Under the pieces are notes generated by a model. It saw only the letters and a program-made list of their open reading frames with translations. It did not search any database and was not told the DNA's origin. A stretch of 64,000 nt of DNA from Climacium dendroides (lineage: Eukaryota > Streptophyta > Bryopsida > Hypnales > Climaciaceae), in the NCBI GenBank assembly GCA_950106755.1, contig OX467084.1:29639213-29703212 (forward strand), in the 5' to 3' direction. Every line of letters begins with the position of its first letter. The first letter of the stretch is position 1. This document shows, piece by piece, positions 23,692-36,784 of the stretch. The translations under genes were made by a program, and so were the position numbers.

Positions 23692-25008
23692 AAATTTATC
23701 TCTAAAAATTATGCAAAAAAAAAATGATGGACTTTTATAAAATAATAAAAATAAAAAATAAAATAAAATAAAATGTTTTTTCTATTGAAGATTCTCTATC
23801 TCAACCATTTTTATTGGGAAAAAAATTGTCTTCTCTACACTTGCGCAAAGGCCAAAGGTACAATAGAGAACAATAGGCCGAAAAAGAAAGTTAAAAAATT
23901 ATTATTATTATTACTATTATTTTTGGCCAACAAACTCAAGAGCTTGATCACTACGGGAAGGTTCACTTAAATATATTTTAAAATAAATATTAAAATAAAT
24001 ACAAAGTTACAAAAAATTTGAATCTAATGTGGTATTAGTGCAACCACGTCAAACTACTGTAACTGAATTTATTTTTTTATTATTATTATATTAGTATTAT
24101 TTAACTATTAGTTTAATATTTTAAAACTATATTGGCCACTCTTCATCATTTATAATGAATAATGGCCATTGTTCCTCAAAGGGGTTGTGAGTTCTATTGA
24201 AAGGAACTTTCATTGTGAAGCAGCTCTTTTAAAGGCTCATTTTTTTGGTAATGAATATAAAACCCAACTATTTCTACCTTTCATTTTATTTAATTTGGTC
24301 TTCACCTAATTTTTTGGTCTTTTTAATTTGATACAATTTTTACAAAATCCATCCTCAAAGCCATTTTAATGCCAATGACTTCTTTGTATAATACAAGAGT
24401 TGCATATCCGTTCATCTATACTAGTTGTAAACTCTAACTTTGAAGAAATGCTCCAAATCACAAATCAAATGTGTCATTGAATTGAAAAGATTCCAATAAA
24501 AAGTATACTCCGTCACCTTTTTTTTCTTTCCCAATTATTAATATACCCCACTATCCCTTTCCTCTTGACCATTCAAAATTGTAAAGTAAGTAAATGGTTC
24601 AAATTAAATATTATAAAATCTTAAATAAAAGGATTTGAATATTCCAAAGACTTTAACTTGTCTCGGGTGTTTGGAAGGGTTGGTGGAGTAAGACTAAACT
24701 CCTTTTAGCCCTCATTTGGATGTTGAATGTTCTTGAGGTGTCATTCAATGATCTCTTTCATTGAAAATTTGTTGATAACTATCACAGCTATTGGTTCATG
24801 TCCTTCGGACTATCAAAACTTTAAAAAAAAATTAGATTTCTTATTACTATCTAAAACTTCTCATTGTTTTTATCAACACTTTATCAGTGTTTGGATGATT
24901 TCAAAGGCTTTACCATAGTTGGTGGCATCCTATGAGCTATCACATTAACTCACAACTTAGAATGTGGACAATATAAACAAATTGGATGATATTGCAAGTT
25001 AAGAAGTA

Positions 25009-25947
25009 CTCCCTCTATTCGGAAATAAATCCGGGGTTCCTGAAAATGGCTAGATTAATGCATGAGTTGCTCTTGGGGGAGGGGATTGTGTCCTGTAGCT
25101 TTTCTGAAACCCACTAGGCATTAAAGAATGGTAGTCAAAAGTGAAGTGACACAAGTTGAAAATAGGATGCAAAATTGAAAATTGTACCCATTTTTGTAAT
25201 TGTCCCGCTCATGTTAATTTTAATCAATTTTCCACCTCTATTGTTGTTGTGACATTTAATGACATCCACTCTATTTCATTCTAGCAATGTCTTGACATTC
25301 AACCCAAGAAATTTTTGTCCATCTACATTAATTAGCAGTCTTCTTACTCAACTCTAGTCCACATTTGTGTATGAAGTCTCCACAACTAGAAGAGTCCAAA
25401 ATGTGTAATTTACCATCTATCTTCATTTTTTCAACACACTTAGAAGCTCACAAGATTAAATCATAATTAAATCACAACAACAAATTAAACTTAAGTAATT
25501 CCATATTGCATTTTCAATCTCACTTTCAATAAGAGATTGGTGATCCTCTTGACTAGATGAATTTGTGTTGATTCCAATCTACTCAAGAATGAATGTTCTA
25601 TGAATGGACATCAATGTGATTTGATTCCTTTTCACCTAGGGATTCACTGAAACATCTTTATGTCTATTCTTGCGACTATTTGTATCCTCAACTAGAAACA
25701 AGAATCTTGTTTATTATAGCGAACATTCTTGAAGCTTTGGAGCTAGCATGAGTGATTAGTAATGTAGGGATACATTGATGATTTGAAGATTGAAATTGAA
25801 ATTGAAAATTGTTTATTTCTTTTCTTGCTTCACAAAAGTGTCATGTTTTGATTGTTGTATAACATTGTACTTCTATCATTGAAGCACCAAATTTAATTTG
25901 AAACAAGTATATTTGGAAACCCCAAATTTATTTTAGAATAGAGGGAG
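25009..25947. mobile_element. Stowaway-like (Tc1/mariner-type) element, 939 bp
   Basis: Starts CTCCCTCTATTCGGAAATAA, and the right end read in reverse starts CTCCCTCTATTCTAAAATAA. The terminal repeat continues about 35 bases with mismatches. TA flanks both sides (25007-25008 and 25948-25949). CTCCCTC with TA duplication is the hallmark of plant Stowaway elements. At 939 bp it is longer than a usual Stowaway MITE, but no transposase can be read in it. Confidence 0.85.
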
Positions 25948-27237
25948 TATTAGTAAAAAATATTAATACATAACTTTGGATTAATAAATTTCTTGTCAAA
26001 TAGCAATGGAAACTTTGGGAAATTCAATTAAAAGAGATTAATGAGAAAACTTTAGGAAAAAAATGGATTTTTAAAATCCAAAAAACTTTTAATAAGATTT
26101 GGAAAAGTAAACAAATTAGGCAATGAAAAAGTAGAGAGAAATAGGAAACAAAATACTATGAATAGGAAATTGCATTAGAAATAAGCTAGGAATTAAAAAT
26201 GCAAATACAAGAAACACAAAACTAATTAGTGAAGATAGAAAATTTTACTTTTTATAATAATTTAGAGTGTCTTTTAGTAAGTTAGTGCATTAAGAATAAA
26301 TTAGTGTAGGGATGAAATTAGGGATGAAGATTAGACCATTCATTGGATTTAGTGTAGAAAAATTAGGGTTTTGAGTCCTTTCTCTCTCTTTTCATTTTTT
26401 TATATGTATGTTTTGGAGAGTTTTAGGATGTTTTTAGGATTTGGGAGAGATAGGGAGAAAAATGGTATAGCAAATTTGTCGAGTGTTCTTTGGGGCTAGA
26501 TGGGGGTGTTTCTTTTTTGGTTGAAGTTTTTCCAACTACATAATTAGAGGCTAAATTCTCTTCCATGTAGATTCCAGTAGGAAAACAATTAGGTTCTAAA
26601 ATTTAAAAGAATTGATAAAAAAAGGTTGTAAGCTTTTCAAGAAGCTAAGACTTGCTTCGTTTGGAGTAAGTATGAAGTTGTGGCAACCAAATGAGTGAAA
26701 GGAGGTTAGTTGCCGTAGGCACCATGAACATCAAATTTGGTGGCTCATAACTTATTGAGTAGGAGTTAGGAGCTGAGTTTTAGAGGGTGGTGTCTCACCA
26801 AATGAAGCTTCCAAATACACTAAGTTAGCTTGCTTGAAGGGAATTTTGAAAGAGGTAGTGACAACCATTTGAGCACCAAGAAGATAGTTTCCATGGAGAG
26901 TAAGTTGACAACAATGAGGATGACCAACACTTGGTGAAAAAATTGTTCAATAATGAAACCATAGTAAGCCAAACCCTTAGAATAAATATATTTAAGTAGT
27001 ATACAATTCATGTGTTACTTCAAATCCTTGCATGGTAAGAAAAAAGTTGACAAGTGATTTAATCACTCAGAAATTCTAAGGCAAAGAATTGTGTTCAAAC
27101 CAATTAGAAATCAAGGTGTATAAAGTAGAGTGGCTTTAGTGCTTGCCAAATGCAAATTGAATGTGATTTTTCATGTGAATATGTTGCATGTTCATGAACT
27201 CCTAAAGTTGATATTCAAATTAAATGATTGAAGGAAC

Positions 27238-27811
27238 CGAGGAGAGGTCACTCTATGGGGATTTTGTATACCATGTGTGGCGAAGTGATTTTTGACCCCC
27301 TATTTACTTTGGAATATACTATATTTTCAACCTATAATTTTGAACTTTGATTAATAATGACTATAGATTTTTATTGCCAAAAATTCCCAACTCAAATGAC
27401 ATTTAAATTGACTATTATAATAGGTTGAAAAATGAACTGAAATGGCACGTTTTTCAACTCAAACATTTATAGGGAATACATTTGGATGATCATTGCATCA
27501 ATATTCAAGAAAAATAAAATATCAATAGAAATTTATTATAAGGATTTTTTTGTTCATTTTTTAAACAATTTTTTATGAAGTAAAGGGTCCAAAGTTATTT
27601 TCAGCTCTACAGTGTATCATTTTTCTTCAAAAATTTGTAACTAATTATTATCAATTTAAAAATATCAATAATTCAAAATACAAACTTTCAAAGTAGAAAA
27701 ATCTATTCAAATTTTATTATTTTCTTTAAATTAAATTTTACGAAGTAAGTAAGGGGTCCAAAATCTTTGCCTCACATGGGTTGTATAAATGCATAGCGTG
27801 ACCTCCCCTCA
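27238..27811. mobile_element. 574-bp element with ~70-bp terminal inverted repeats
   Basis: The left end GAGGAGAGGTCACTCTATG and the complement of the right end GAGGGGAGGTCACGCTATG begin a diverged inverted repeat of about 70 bases. GAAGGAAC flanks both sides (27230-27237 and 27812-27819). Long terminal repeats suggest a Mutator derivative (usually 9-bp duplication), whereas the 8 bp seen fits hAT. Assignment is left open. Confidence 0.8.
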
Positions 27812-30800
27812 GAAGGAACTTGAGAATATATGGGGATGAATCCTTGAACTTAGGTTGAACTTGTGCAAAATTGGAGTCAATGTGTGTTTGGGTTTGAGTA
27901 TTTTGTGTGAGTGAAGATGTGTTGTAAGTATTTTTTAGGGCTCCATTTCACCCATTTTAGTGTTCTAATTATGATTTTTATGGAGATTTTGGCATGGGAT
28001 GTTGCCTACTTAACCTACTTGGGTAAACATTAGATGATTGTGGGGTGTTAGAAAGTATTTTTTGGTGATGCTAAATGTTTTGCCCTTAGGATTTTGCCCT
28101 TTAGGATTTTTTGAATAAATTTGGAGTATTGATGAGGTAGGTGTCTAATATTTGAAGGAACACTGGAGGCATTAGTCACCACTCTCCACCAACCCAACTC
28201 TACAACGATTTTTACCTTAATTGGTAAAAACCTTCATGTAATGCTTAACTTCCAATAGGACCAACTTATGCAATTTTATAAATCTTGAAACTTTCTTGTA
28301 GCCTCCATAAAACTATATATTATCATTTTTTTACTTTGTACTTTATATGAGGACACTTGATAGTTGTTACTTTTGTTTTGGTAAGTTATGTGGGCATATT
28401 TTGTTTGGTGTAGAATCTTGGCAAATCAATCACACTGATAGATTCTTGGAATGGTTTTTGATTTAATTTGTCTTCCCTTGGCCTCCAGTTGTAATTTTCG
28501 GCTGCTTCTTTTGACGTTTACTTGGAGTTCAATAGGCATAATTTACTCTTCTCCTTAGCATAGGTATTAATTTGCGGGTAAATTTGCAGGACTTCTTTTT
28601 TAAAAATCTATTTAGGATATTCTAGTCTTAAAGATGATTTACAATTGTCTTTGCTTTTTAGCCAATTGGTTGTTGGCATCGGTCAATTTGGCTATATATT
28701 CACTAATCCGTTTGAGACCTTCTATTTCTTGCAAGTTTTAATTCATTTTAATACTAAATTCTATCCATTTCAATGTTTTAGTATGTGTATCACATTTTCC
28801 ATCTAAAACACATATTAGGAGAGCTTTTACATTAAAAAGTTATTTCATAAATTACAAAATAGAATAATTTACATTGCAACAATGCAAAACCAACCACATT
28901 GTCATCTAATCTTGCCTCTCCCTTGAACCCCTCATATGATACTTGGGCCTTCTCCTTTACTATTGGATTTTTATCACAATAAACCTCAAAATTTAATATA
29001 TATATTTAGATATGGAATCTGTGAAGTCCACACCCTCAAAATCCAATTTTTATAGCATGCATTTATGTGCCAATTCTTTTTTTGTATAATGAATTATTAT
29101 TTCCTCTTCTAAAGCAAATTTTCCAACATTTCATACTCTTTTGCAATTACTTCAAATGGTTTTCATCAACAATCTACTTTAGCCCATTTTGTTATAATTC
29201 AACATTGCCTTCTCCTTCTCATACTTACTTTGTCAACAATACAAATCAAGAGTGCAACATGAATTCCAAGATAGTTGGGCATTGAAATAAGACCCTCTTT
29301 TGTGCCAATAAGTTTTTATCAATTGGATTGGTGCTTCATGCCCATATATAAAATGATATCTACGAAGACCTTCTGTTAGTCTCAACAATAATGCTTTGTA
29401 TAATCCAAATTGGCCAAAATATTTCAAATAAATTGAAGAATACAGAAAAAAAATTCCATGAGACATTTGATCTATAAATAATCATTAAAGGCTTAGGAAA
29501 TTAGGGCTCTGGATCATACATAATAAATGACTTATTTCATGTAGAATTGTGGTACATGTGGATAATTGTAAGAAACATTTGTATTTTTTTTTATAACATG
29601 GTGTGTGCTCATTTGCTTTTGGGCTATAAATTTTGTATTATGGATACAAAAGACTCTTTTAATAATTAATTTACTTATGACCACTATACACCTTGTTGTT
29701 GTTTTTCATTTAAAAAAATATTTTATTATCCAAAAATAGCCAATTTTATGTCACATTTGCCTATTTGTAGTGGGATAGTACTATTTTTAGCCCCCAAATC
29801 ATAATTGAAGTTGAAATTTGAAAAGGATAGTATTATAATAGACTAGCAACTATTGCTCAAAGGAATAATTTTAAAAGTAGTTAATTGTATGTTGTATAGA
29901 AGTCTACAAAGTGAATTTTTTCTACTTGCATTTTGAAATATGTAAAATAGTATTTTGGTGGTTCTTTTGATGAATGACCACCTCCATTGAGTTGTTACAA
30001 ATGACCAATTTTTTTCCTATTTTTTCCAAATTAAACATCAAAATATCTATTTGTTTGAGATTTAACACTTTTTAGTACTCTAACTTAAAGAATTTTTCTA
30101 TGCTTTATCTTTCTAGGGTACAATCTTCTTAATTTTTATAATTTAAATAATTTAAAATATTTTTTTAATTTTAAAATATTCTAGAAAAAAATCACAAGTA
30201 TCATGAAAATGCAACCAAATCAATAGATGTTTCCTGCAATCACCTATGTATTTGACACTATTGAATATTGATATCACCAACTATACTATCATCATTATTA
30301 ATTGTCTTTTTTTTCACTGAAGTCAAATTCCTCATAGTTTAATTTACTATCACTATCACTACTATAGTTTCTATAAATGTTTTTCCTATGGAAAACATGT
30401 CTTGCATTCCTACATCCCTACATAATCATCCACAATCCCATTGCCATTACTTGCATATATAGGCTCATTTAGAACACCTCCATCCTTAGTTCATTGTAGC
30501 TGTGCAGAAGTTCCAATCCCAACCATCAAGTACTTTGTATCCATCTTCTAGTTGGATTTGAGGTGGATGGAGTATTTGTTGGGTCTTTACTAGATAGGGA
30601 CTACTTCAACCTTGTAGTTTCAAGGTTGGCCCATAAACCGGCATTTTTGACAAGCTTTGATTGGTTTCTAACAAAGGAACTTCTAAGTCTAAACAACCTA
30701 CTCTTGAACACTCCCTCCTTGTTTCCCTCCTCCTAACATCAATTTGGCCATCTCAATTGTTTTCCATTGGACCTAATTCTAGACTTTCATCATTTCTTGC

Positions 30801-33000
30801 AATGGATGACCAAGCTTCTTGAAATGAAGACTTGCTAGAATTGTGTCTTAATTTCGGCAACCACTACAACTCTTCTAAGGTTTGAGATTCATCACTAGTA
30901 TGGACTCTTTCAAAGATGTCATCTTCCTCCAACTCTTCACAAGACAGCTCTCTCCCTTTTGTTTATTGTTCTTGACTGTCAAAATAATTGTGGTCATACT
31001 TGCCAGTTCCTTCTACATCTTGAGGCTTGAAATTATCTTCTAACATTTGTGGTACAAGAGGTACTTACAAGGGTATTTGGTAGGTTGCTTCTTCATTTGT
31101 TCTAGGTGGACTTGTAGATCTATATGATGGTGGGAGAAGGCTATTAGATGGAGATGTGAATTTTATTAACAAATTAGGTACAACTTCTTCTCATAGGTAG
31201 ACTATCCCAAATGATCTACAAGACATCAGGAATTCCTTTATGAGAAATTGAAAAAGCAAGCATTGAGTAGGAAGAAGTTATGGAAAGAAAAGACACTCAC
31301 CTCTTTATTCTTTATAGTAGTTCTCTCCTTTGTCATAGCTCCTCGACTTCTTATCAATGTACATGAAATCCTCTTTTGAGATTCTAGTCTTCTCATTGTA
31401 GGATCATATAGTAGAAAGAAATGACATTTCTAGTTTGAAATGCCTTCTTGTTTCCATTTTCTTGCATGAAGAAGTGAATGGATGAGATGGAGAAGAATCT
31501 AAAGTATAATTTAATGAAAATTAATGGAGGTGCATTGACAAATGGGGGACATTAGTAATGTAATGGAAGGATTTTTGTCTTCCTTTGTGACAATGGTTTG
31601 TATTTTGTTAGCACGTTGAGGCTGCATTTATTGATGTTGTTTCAATTAGGTTGAAGACTAAGAAAATGAACAAGCTTGGCTTGGCATCGCTTAGCTTGAC
31701 TCTAAAATTTCACTTTTTATGGTACTTATATATTACAAGTCATCACTAGAATTGTAGAGAACAACTTTCAAGTAATAATATTTTTAGGTGCAAAATCAGA
31801 TAGTCTAGATTTTGATTCTATTCTAATTTTGAAATTAGAAGACTTTAATGAATCAAGATCATGCTCTTCAATCCAAAAAAGTTTAAAATTATAAAAATCC
31901 AACAATAATGTATAATCTCTATCGCAATTGCCACCACAATTGCTAGACCGCTTTGTGTGAGTTCCTAACACTACTCCCTCAAAGTCACGACTACTAGACA
32001 GTGGCAACCTCTAAAGCTTGATAGCCCACCACCAACTCCAAGTCACTTACCAAACCATCAAAAAACCTTACTTTTGTTGCCTTTATTTATATGACAACAT
32101 TGCCCTTTAGCCTATTCTTTGTGAAATTCAACATTCTTTACTTAGCTTGCCTTGTTTCTTTTGTATAAATTGTTTAAGATTTGTGATAACTTTTGAACCA
32201 CAACTTATTGGCATGAAATTTCAATACCCACATATAAAACTCTCTCCTCTAAAAAATTGCTAAAAATTTGAACAAAAATCCTAATAGTACAAGCCTACTC
32301 AATTTTCATTTTGTCCCCCAAGGGAACTTTGGTTTTTTAGGGGTTAAGAAGATTTACAACCTCATGATCTTGTATGTTTATGACCTTGTTTTATTCATAA
32401 AATCCATTGACTTCAAACTTTAATATTCCTCAATTTGTTTGATCAAATTTTTTTATTATTGGAATATCCAATATTTATATGTTATTAAATTCAATTTTTT
32501 CCTTTGCATTAATTCCTAAAAGATGCAAGCTAAAGTCAACATCCTTTAATCCTCTTTGAATAGTTGATATTCTTAGTGAAGAAAATAGACAATACTTCCT
32601 ACTTTGAACTTATAGATCTCACAAATGGTAAAGGATTTGAGTTTGATTTAAGTTTGAAGCATTATGTCTGTGTTCTACATGAAGGTGAGATCAAGATCTT
32701 GCAATTACGATTATCATTGTTTGTATTTTTTTTTTCAGTGAAAAAACTTAACACAAAGGTCAACATTTTCTTCATTTTTCGGGGCTCAAATGCGAAGGCA
32801 TTTTAGAGGTTAAGAAATAAAAGAAGTTTTCGAGTGATTTCTGGTAAAATAGATTCAGGGTTGATTGAGTGCACCTCTACAACTGGCCATTGTTTTCAAA
32901 ATAATCTTTAGCCCCCCAGCTCTCGAGCATCCTAATCTAGTGCGCAATCCTCCACCTGGTGCCGAGATAATTACCGGCATGAGGTTTGGAAACCCCTCAT

Positions 33001-36000
33001 TACTAGTACTAGTCTAAAATCATTGTGACCCGTGACCTCCACACATGCGTAACGGCAAAATGCTGAGGCCGTTCACAGGCTTCAGTTAAAGTTTAAACTT
33101 CCCACATATAAAAGTTATTCGAACAAATACCTACACCACGGCGGTCAAAATTCTGCATGATTGAGAATGGCAGGTAAGAATCGATCGCTGGCAGAGGCCA
33201 GGATCAACGCTTCAGGTACCTAATGACTCCTGTCCAGTTCTGGAACCAACATTCTGGTCGATTACTTATTCTGCGCTGGAAGTGACGTAGTTACTTCTTC
33301 CAGCCAGGAGTAGGCCAGGTCTGCGTAACGAAAGCTAACCAAGCTTATGAACTTAATCGGGAAGCCGAAGAGTCTTCAATTGGAACACCTCCTGCATGAC
33401 TGCGAAACCAACTCGCACGCAAATCCTGCTTTCTCTTTTCAATCGATCCCAGAAATGAAAAAGAAAAATAATCTCGATCGAGCATATAGTCACGCACCTT
33501 AATTAATGTCATTCAGAATGGACAACTGCGCAGGGGGAGCATCATGCCCGCTTCAGCCTAGCTCCCAGAGTCCCAGAAGAGGAAGATAGGAATCAAGCCA
33601 AAGCCAGCAAGCAGGCAGAGGTAAGGTATAAGTTATGACAATTTGTGAGATGTTAATGAACTTACTGTCCCCCAACTATCTAAACGATCAGTCTGCAATA
33701 CTTGACCGAGCTTAATTAACTCATTTACCGCGGGAGCAACCACACTGTGTCCAGACAGAGTTGTAAGAAACTGATGGCAGTCCCCCGCATTGATGAGGCC
33801 GCAGGAGCGGGACTTCGGGGTAGTTCTGCCCTCTGAGCTTTGGATTTTGGAAAGCGTGAAAGAAAGATATGCCAGACTGCTGGATACAGTAGTTTGTTTT
33901 CATTGGGCGCACATGAAACGAACGGACATTTCAGACAGCTTCGCTACTGCCTGCCAAGTCCAGGCACCGTATTTTTCATTCAAGGTAGGACGGGAAAATA
34001 CTATACGAAATTCGAAGAGCCAGTTCTCGATGACTTACGTGAGTTATTTGGATTAGATTCAAGCTTCTGTCCTGCTACAACCGGCTGCAGTTGCTATTGT
34101 TTGGAACCAGGAGAACCGGCGGTTGCAACATGGAATGTCTTTCGGCACCTGCAGGCAGGCACTGCATCGAGCACTGACTCTGGAGTCTGGAGGCATCAAA
34201 TGACGAGAACACCAACTTCGAGACCCATATCGACTAATGGGCCAAGCAAGAGTACTGCTGACTAAATTGTGGAGTGCACATCTCGGCCTGCGTGCCACTT
34301 ACGGCCGTCTGTACGATGCAATAGAATAACGAGGAAAAAAGGGCTGCCATGGCCACCGACAACAGCTTGCCACAAATTAGTAGGCACAGTCAGAGGCATA
34401 TATATATCCATATATGTATCTTATCAAAACATGACGCAGATATCGCAGAGGAACTGGAGTTAACCGCGTGGCTGTGAGCACCAGCATCTTTCTGGTATAG
34501 GGTGTCCAAAGGACCGATCATCGGCTAATGTAGACTCCACCGCAGTGCTGGTGATGATTCCGTAAAGACCGTGTACTGTACAACAAAGCACCACTTAAGT
34601 TAGTACCTTCAAAAGGGAAGTACATCAATGAGGCTCTCATTGTAGTGATCGAGGATTCCAGATTTAATAAGACAAGTTTTGGTCCACATGGGACTACCAT
34701 GCGTGAGCGAGAACCCAGCGACGCATCATTTCATAACTTGGAAGCAAAATATGGTCCCTGATCTGGCTCCAGAAAACACATGCTGTGACTGCTCGCTGAG
34801 GTAATTCAAAATTACTGCGGGTGGTCAAGATTAATCCAAGTCTTCCTGAGGCACCTGCCGGTTACATGCAGCATGATTTCAGATATTAAATGCGTGCTCA
34901 TAATGGGACCTCCTGATCACATGCCAAAGGTATCCACCACTAGCCAGCGAGTACGACATACAAGCCTGGAATCACAGCAGGTGATTATGCAGCGGGACAA
35001 TGCTGGAAACTGCCGCTGATTAGAGACTTACTACTGGATACAGCTATTTCAGGAAAGCGGGTTCAGATGTGCACAAGAATGGGTGGGGTTGAATCGCCTT
35101 GGAAGTGGGCCTTAAAGCTGTGCGCCGGACACTGGTGCACCTCGTCCTGTTCCCAGTTTCAACCACCTCCGCGAAATGAGTGTCTGCAAAGAGAGTCCAT
35201 GCTCTTAACTGTTGCCACAAGTACGAAGTGGTACCAACCACGAGTTCCCAGGTGCGTGCCAAGTGCCAACTGACTCTCAAGTAACTTGGTGCATTACACC
35301 ACGACTGACCACAGTCACTTAGAGCTAAAGAAGTTCCAGAGGCGGAGTACTTCCCTCAGACATTGAGAACTTGATTTCGCTTAGATTTTTCTTCCATTTT
35401 TTTAATCCTCCCTGCTTTCTCTAGTACTACGTCAGCCTCCAGTGGCTGGCTACGGAAAGCAAGCATCAAAGACAACCTGGTGTTTGCAGTCTCATGCATA
35501 TCTCACAAATCACCACAACCTTCTAATCTGTTCTGGTGCCACACTTTTCAGTCTGCTGCGAAACCGACTACGCTGACACCAATCAAGGTGGCGTCAGAGT
35601 GGACACAGACCAGGTCAACCAGCCATACTTCAGCAGCAGAGCAGAGCTAGGCGAAGTTACTGTTCCACAACAGCCCTCGACACGCTGCTCTAGGCAAAAG
35701 GGTGCTCCTCTGCGGGAACATAAAAGGTGGCACAGGGACTTAAAGCCAGGAGCACAAGTAGACAAAACTTGCGTCTCCAAGTGGAATCTAAACTGCAACC
35801 AACTGATCACCACAAATTCTTGAGGGTTATTCCGGGATCCCACAGATGCCAGGATATAATTCAGGTTCTACAATCATCTGCTCACCCACCCTTCTGGCAT
35901 TGGTAAGTCCCTTGAAGTTTCTGAAAAGCTGCCGCCAATGTCAAACAATGTTCATGCAACACCATCCTGCATACAAGGGTAGTCATAGCATTTTTCGGAG

Positions 36001-36784
36001 TCATGTGGAGAAATTCGAATGTATTCTCACCAAGCGGGGTAGCGTCATGCATAGGCCATCGAGGGTACTTGAAATTTATATGGTACTTGAATTGTCTGCA
36101 AAGAAGTCTCTTTGCGGACAATTCCAGAACCATACAAGTTTAAATGTATTCTGAAAGAGAATACCTGTCGCAGATTCTCGCAAATGCTCAAAACATTTTT
36201 CTTCTCTCCGGGTGTAAAGCATAGATATAAGAAGTGGAATCTCACTGAAATGGAACAGCACTGAACGATATACAATTGGCATACAGCCTTCACATGATGA
36301 GTTCTGTCGCCAAAGGAGTCATGACGTACAAGTTATACTCAAGTGACATGGCACAAATTGATTTGCCCAAATCTGCCATTGCTTTCAAGAAAACACCTCG
36401 AATGGGAATCCCTCGCAGCAAGGAGGCCCCAGCTGCCCTGAACAGAGAGGCAGTGTACGATACCTTCAGTTCTGCGTAGGTATGCGAGAACAGCATATAG
36501 TTTCACAAAAGTCTATCATTTACCACGACGGCGTTGGCTAATCGAATCACAAAATGAATCTCTTGCGTGCCCCCTATTCCAGCCCAATTCCCCACTTTCC
36601 AAGTCACAGTCAGTAGCCCATCACAAATTTAGGCGAAGGCAATGTCTGTCATGGTTCAGCTCCAAAAACTAGCGATCAAAGGAATTGTATCAAGCCATTT
36701 CAGCTGAGTTCACTTCAACAAATAATGCTATGCAAATGTAAACCACTTTAGACTGAGGACTGGATGCAATCACTCAACACTAGA
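33001..36784. other. Moderate-GC region with no recognised gene
   Basis: Composition resembles gene islands, but frames on both strands (for example 33840-34265 plus and 34059-34298 minus) overlap each other and show no known motif. It lies downstream of the minus-strand reductase gene, so it may hold its 3' UTR and an unrecognised transcript. A hairpin is present at 36079-36134. Everything from 33201 onward recurs at 58794 onward. Confidence 0.4.
36079..36134. ncRNA. Short hairpin, candidate small-RNA precursor
   Basis: TATGGTACTTGAATTGTC followed by GCAAAGA, a 4-base loop (AGTC), then TCTTTGC and the complement ending ACCATA. About 25 paired positions contain two or three mismatches or wobbles, and weaker pairing extends outward (AAATTTA / TAAATG). 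It recurs unchanged at 61672-61727 in the duplicate. The loop is short for a plant miRNA precursor; a chance inverted repeat or MITE relic is equally possible. Confidence 0.3.

Larger units (their letters stand above)
21756..33000. other. 11-kb AT-rich repeat block without intact genes
   Basis: Strongly AT-rich and stop-dense in all frames; no frame carries a recognisable domain. It holds a (TAA)n tract, a 153-bp foldback, a 939-bp Stowaway-like element and a 574-bp element with long terminal repeats, all listed separately. Around 30480-31400 the minus strand is somewhat less degenerate (one stretch reads EELEEDDIFERVHTSDES before a stop), possibly a decayed coding sequence of unknown kind. 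Composition rises abruptly at about 32830-33000. Confidence 0.5.

Noticed and set aside
33840..34265. 141-codon plus-strand frame (repeated at 59433-59858)
   Set aside because: No known motif and strong overlap with frames on the other strand. Its exact repetition reflects the duplication, not coding conservation.
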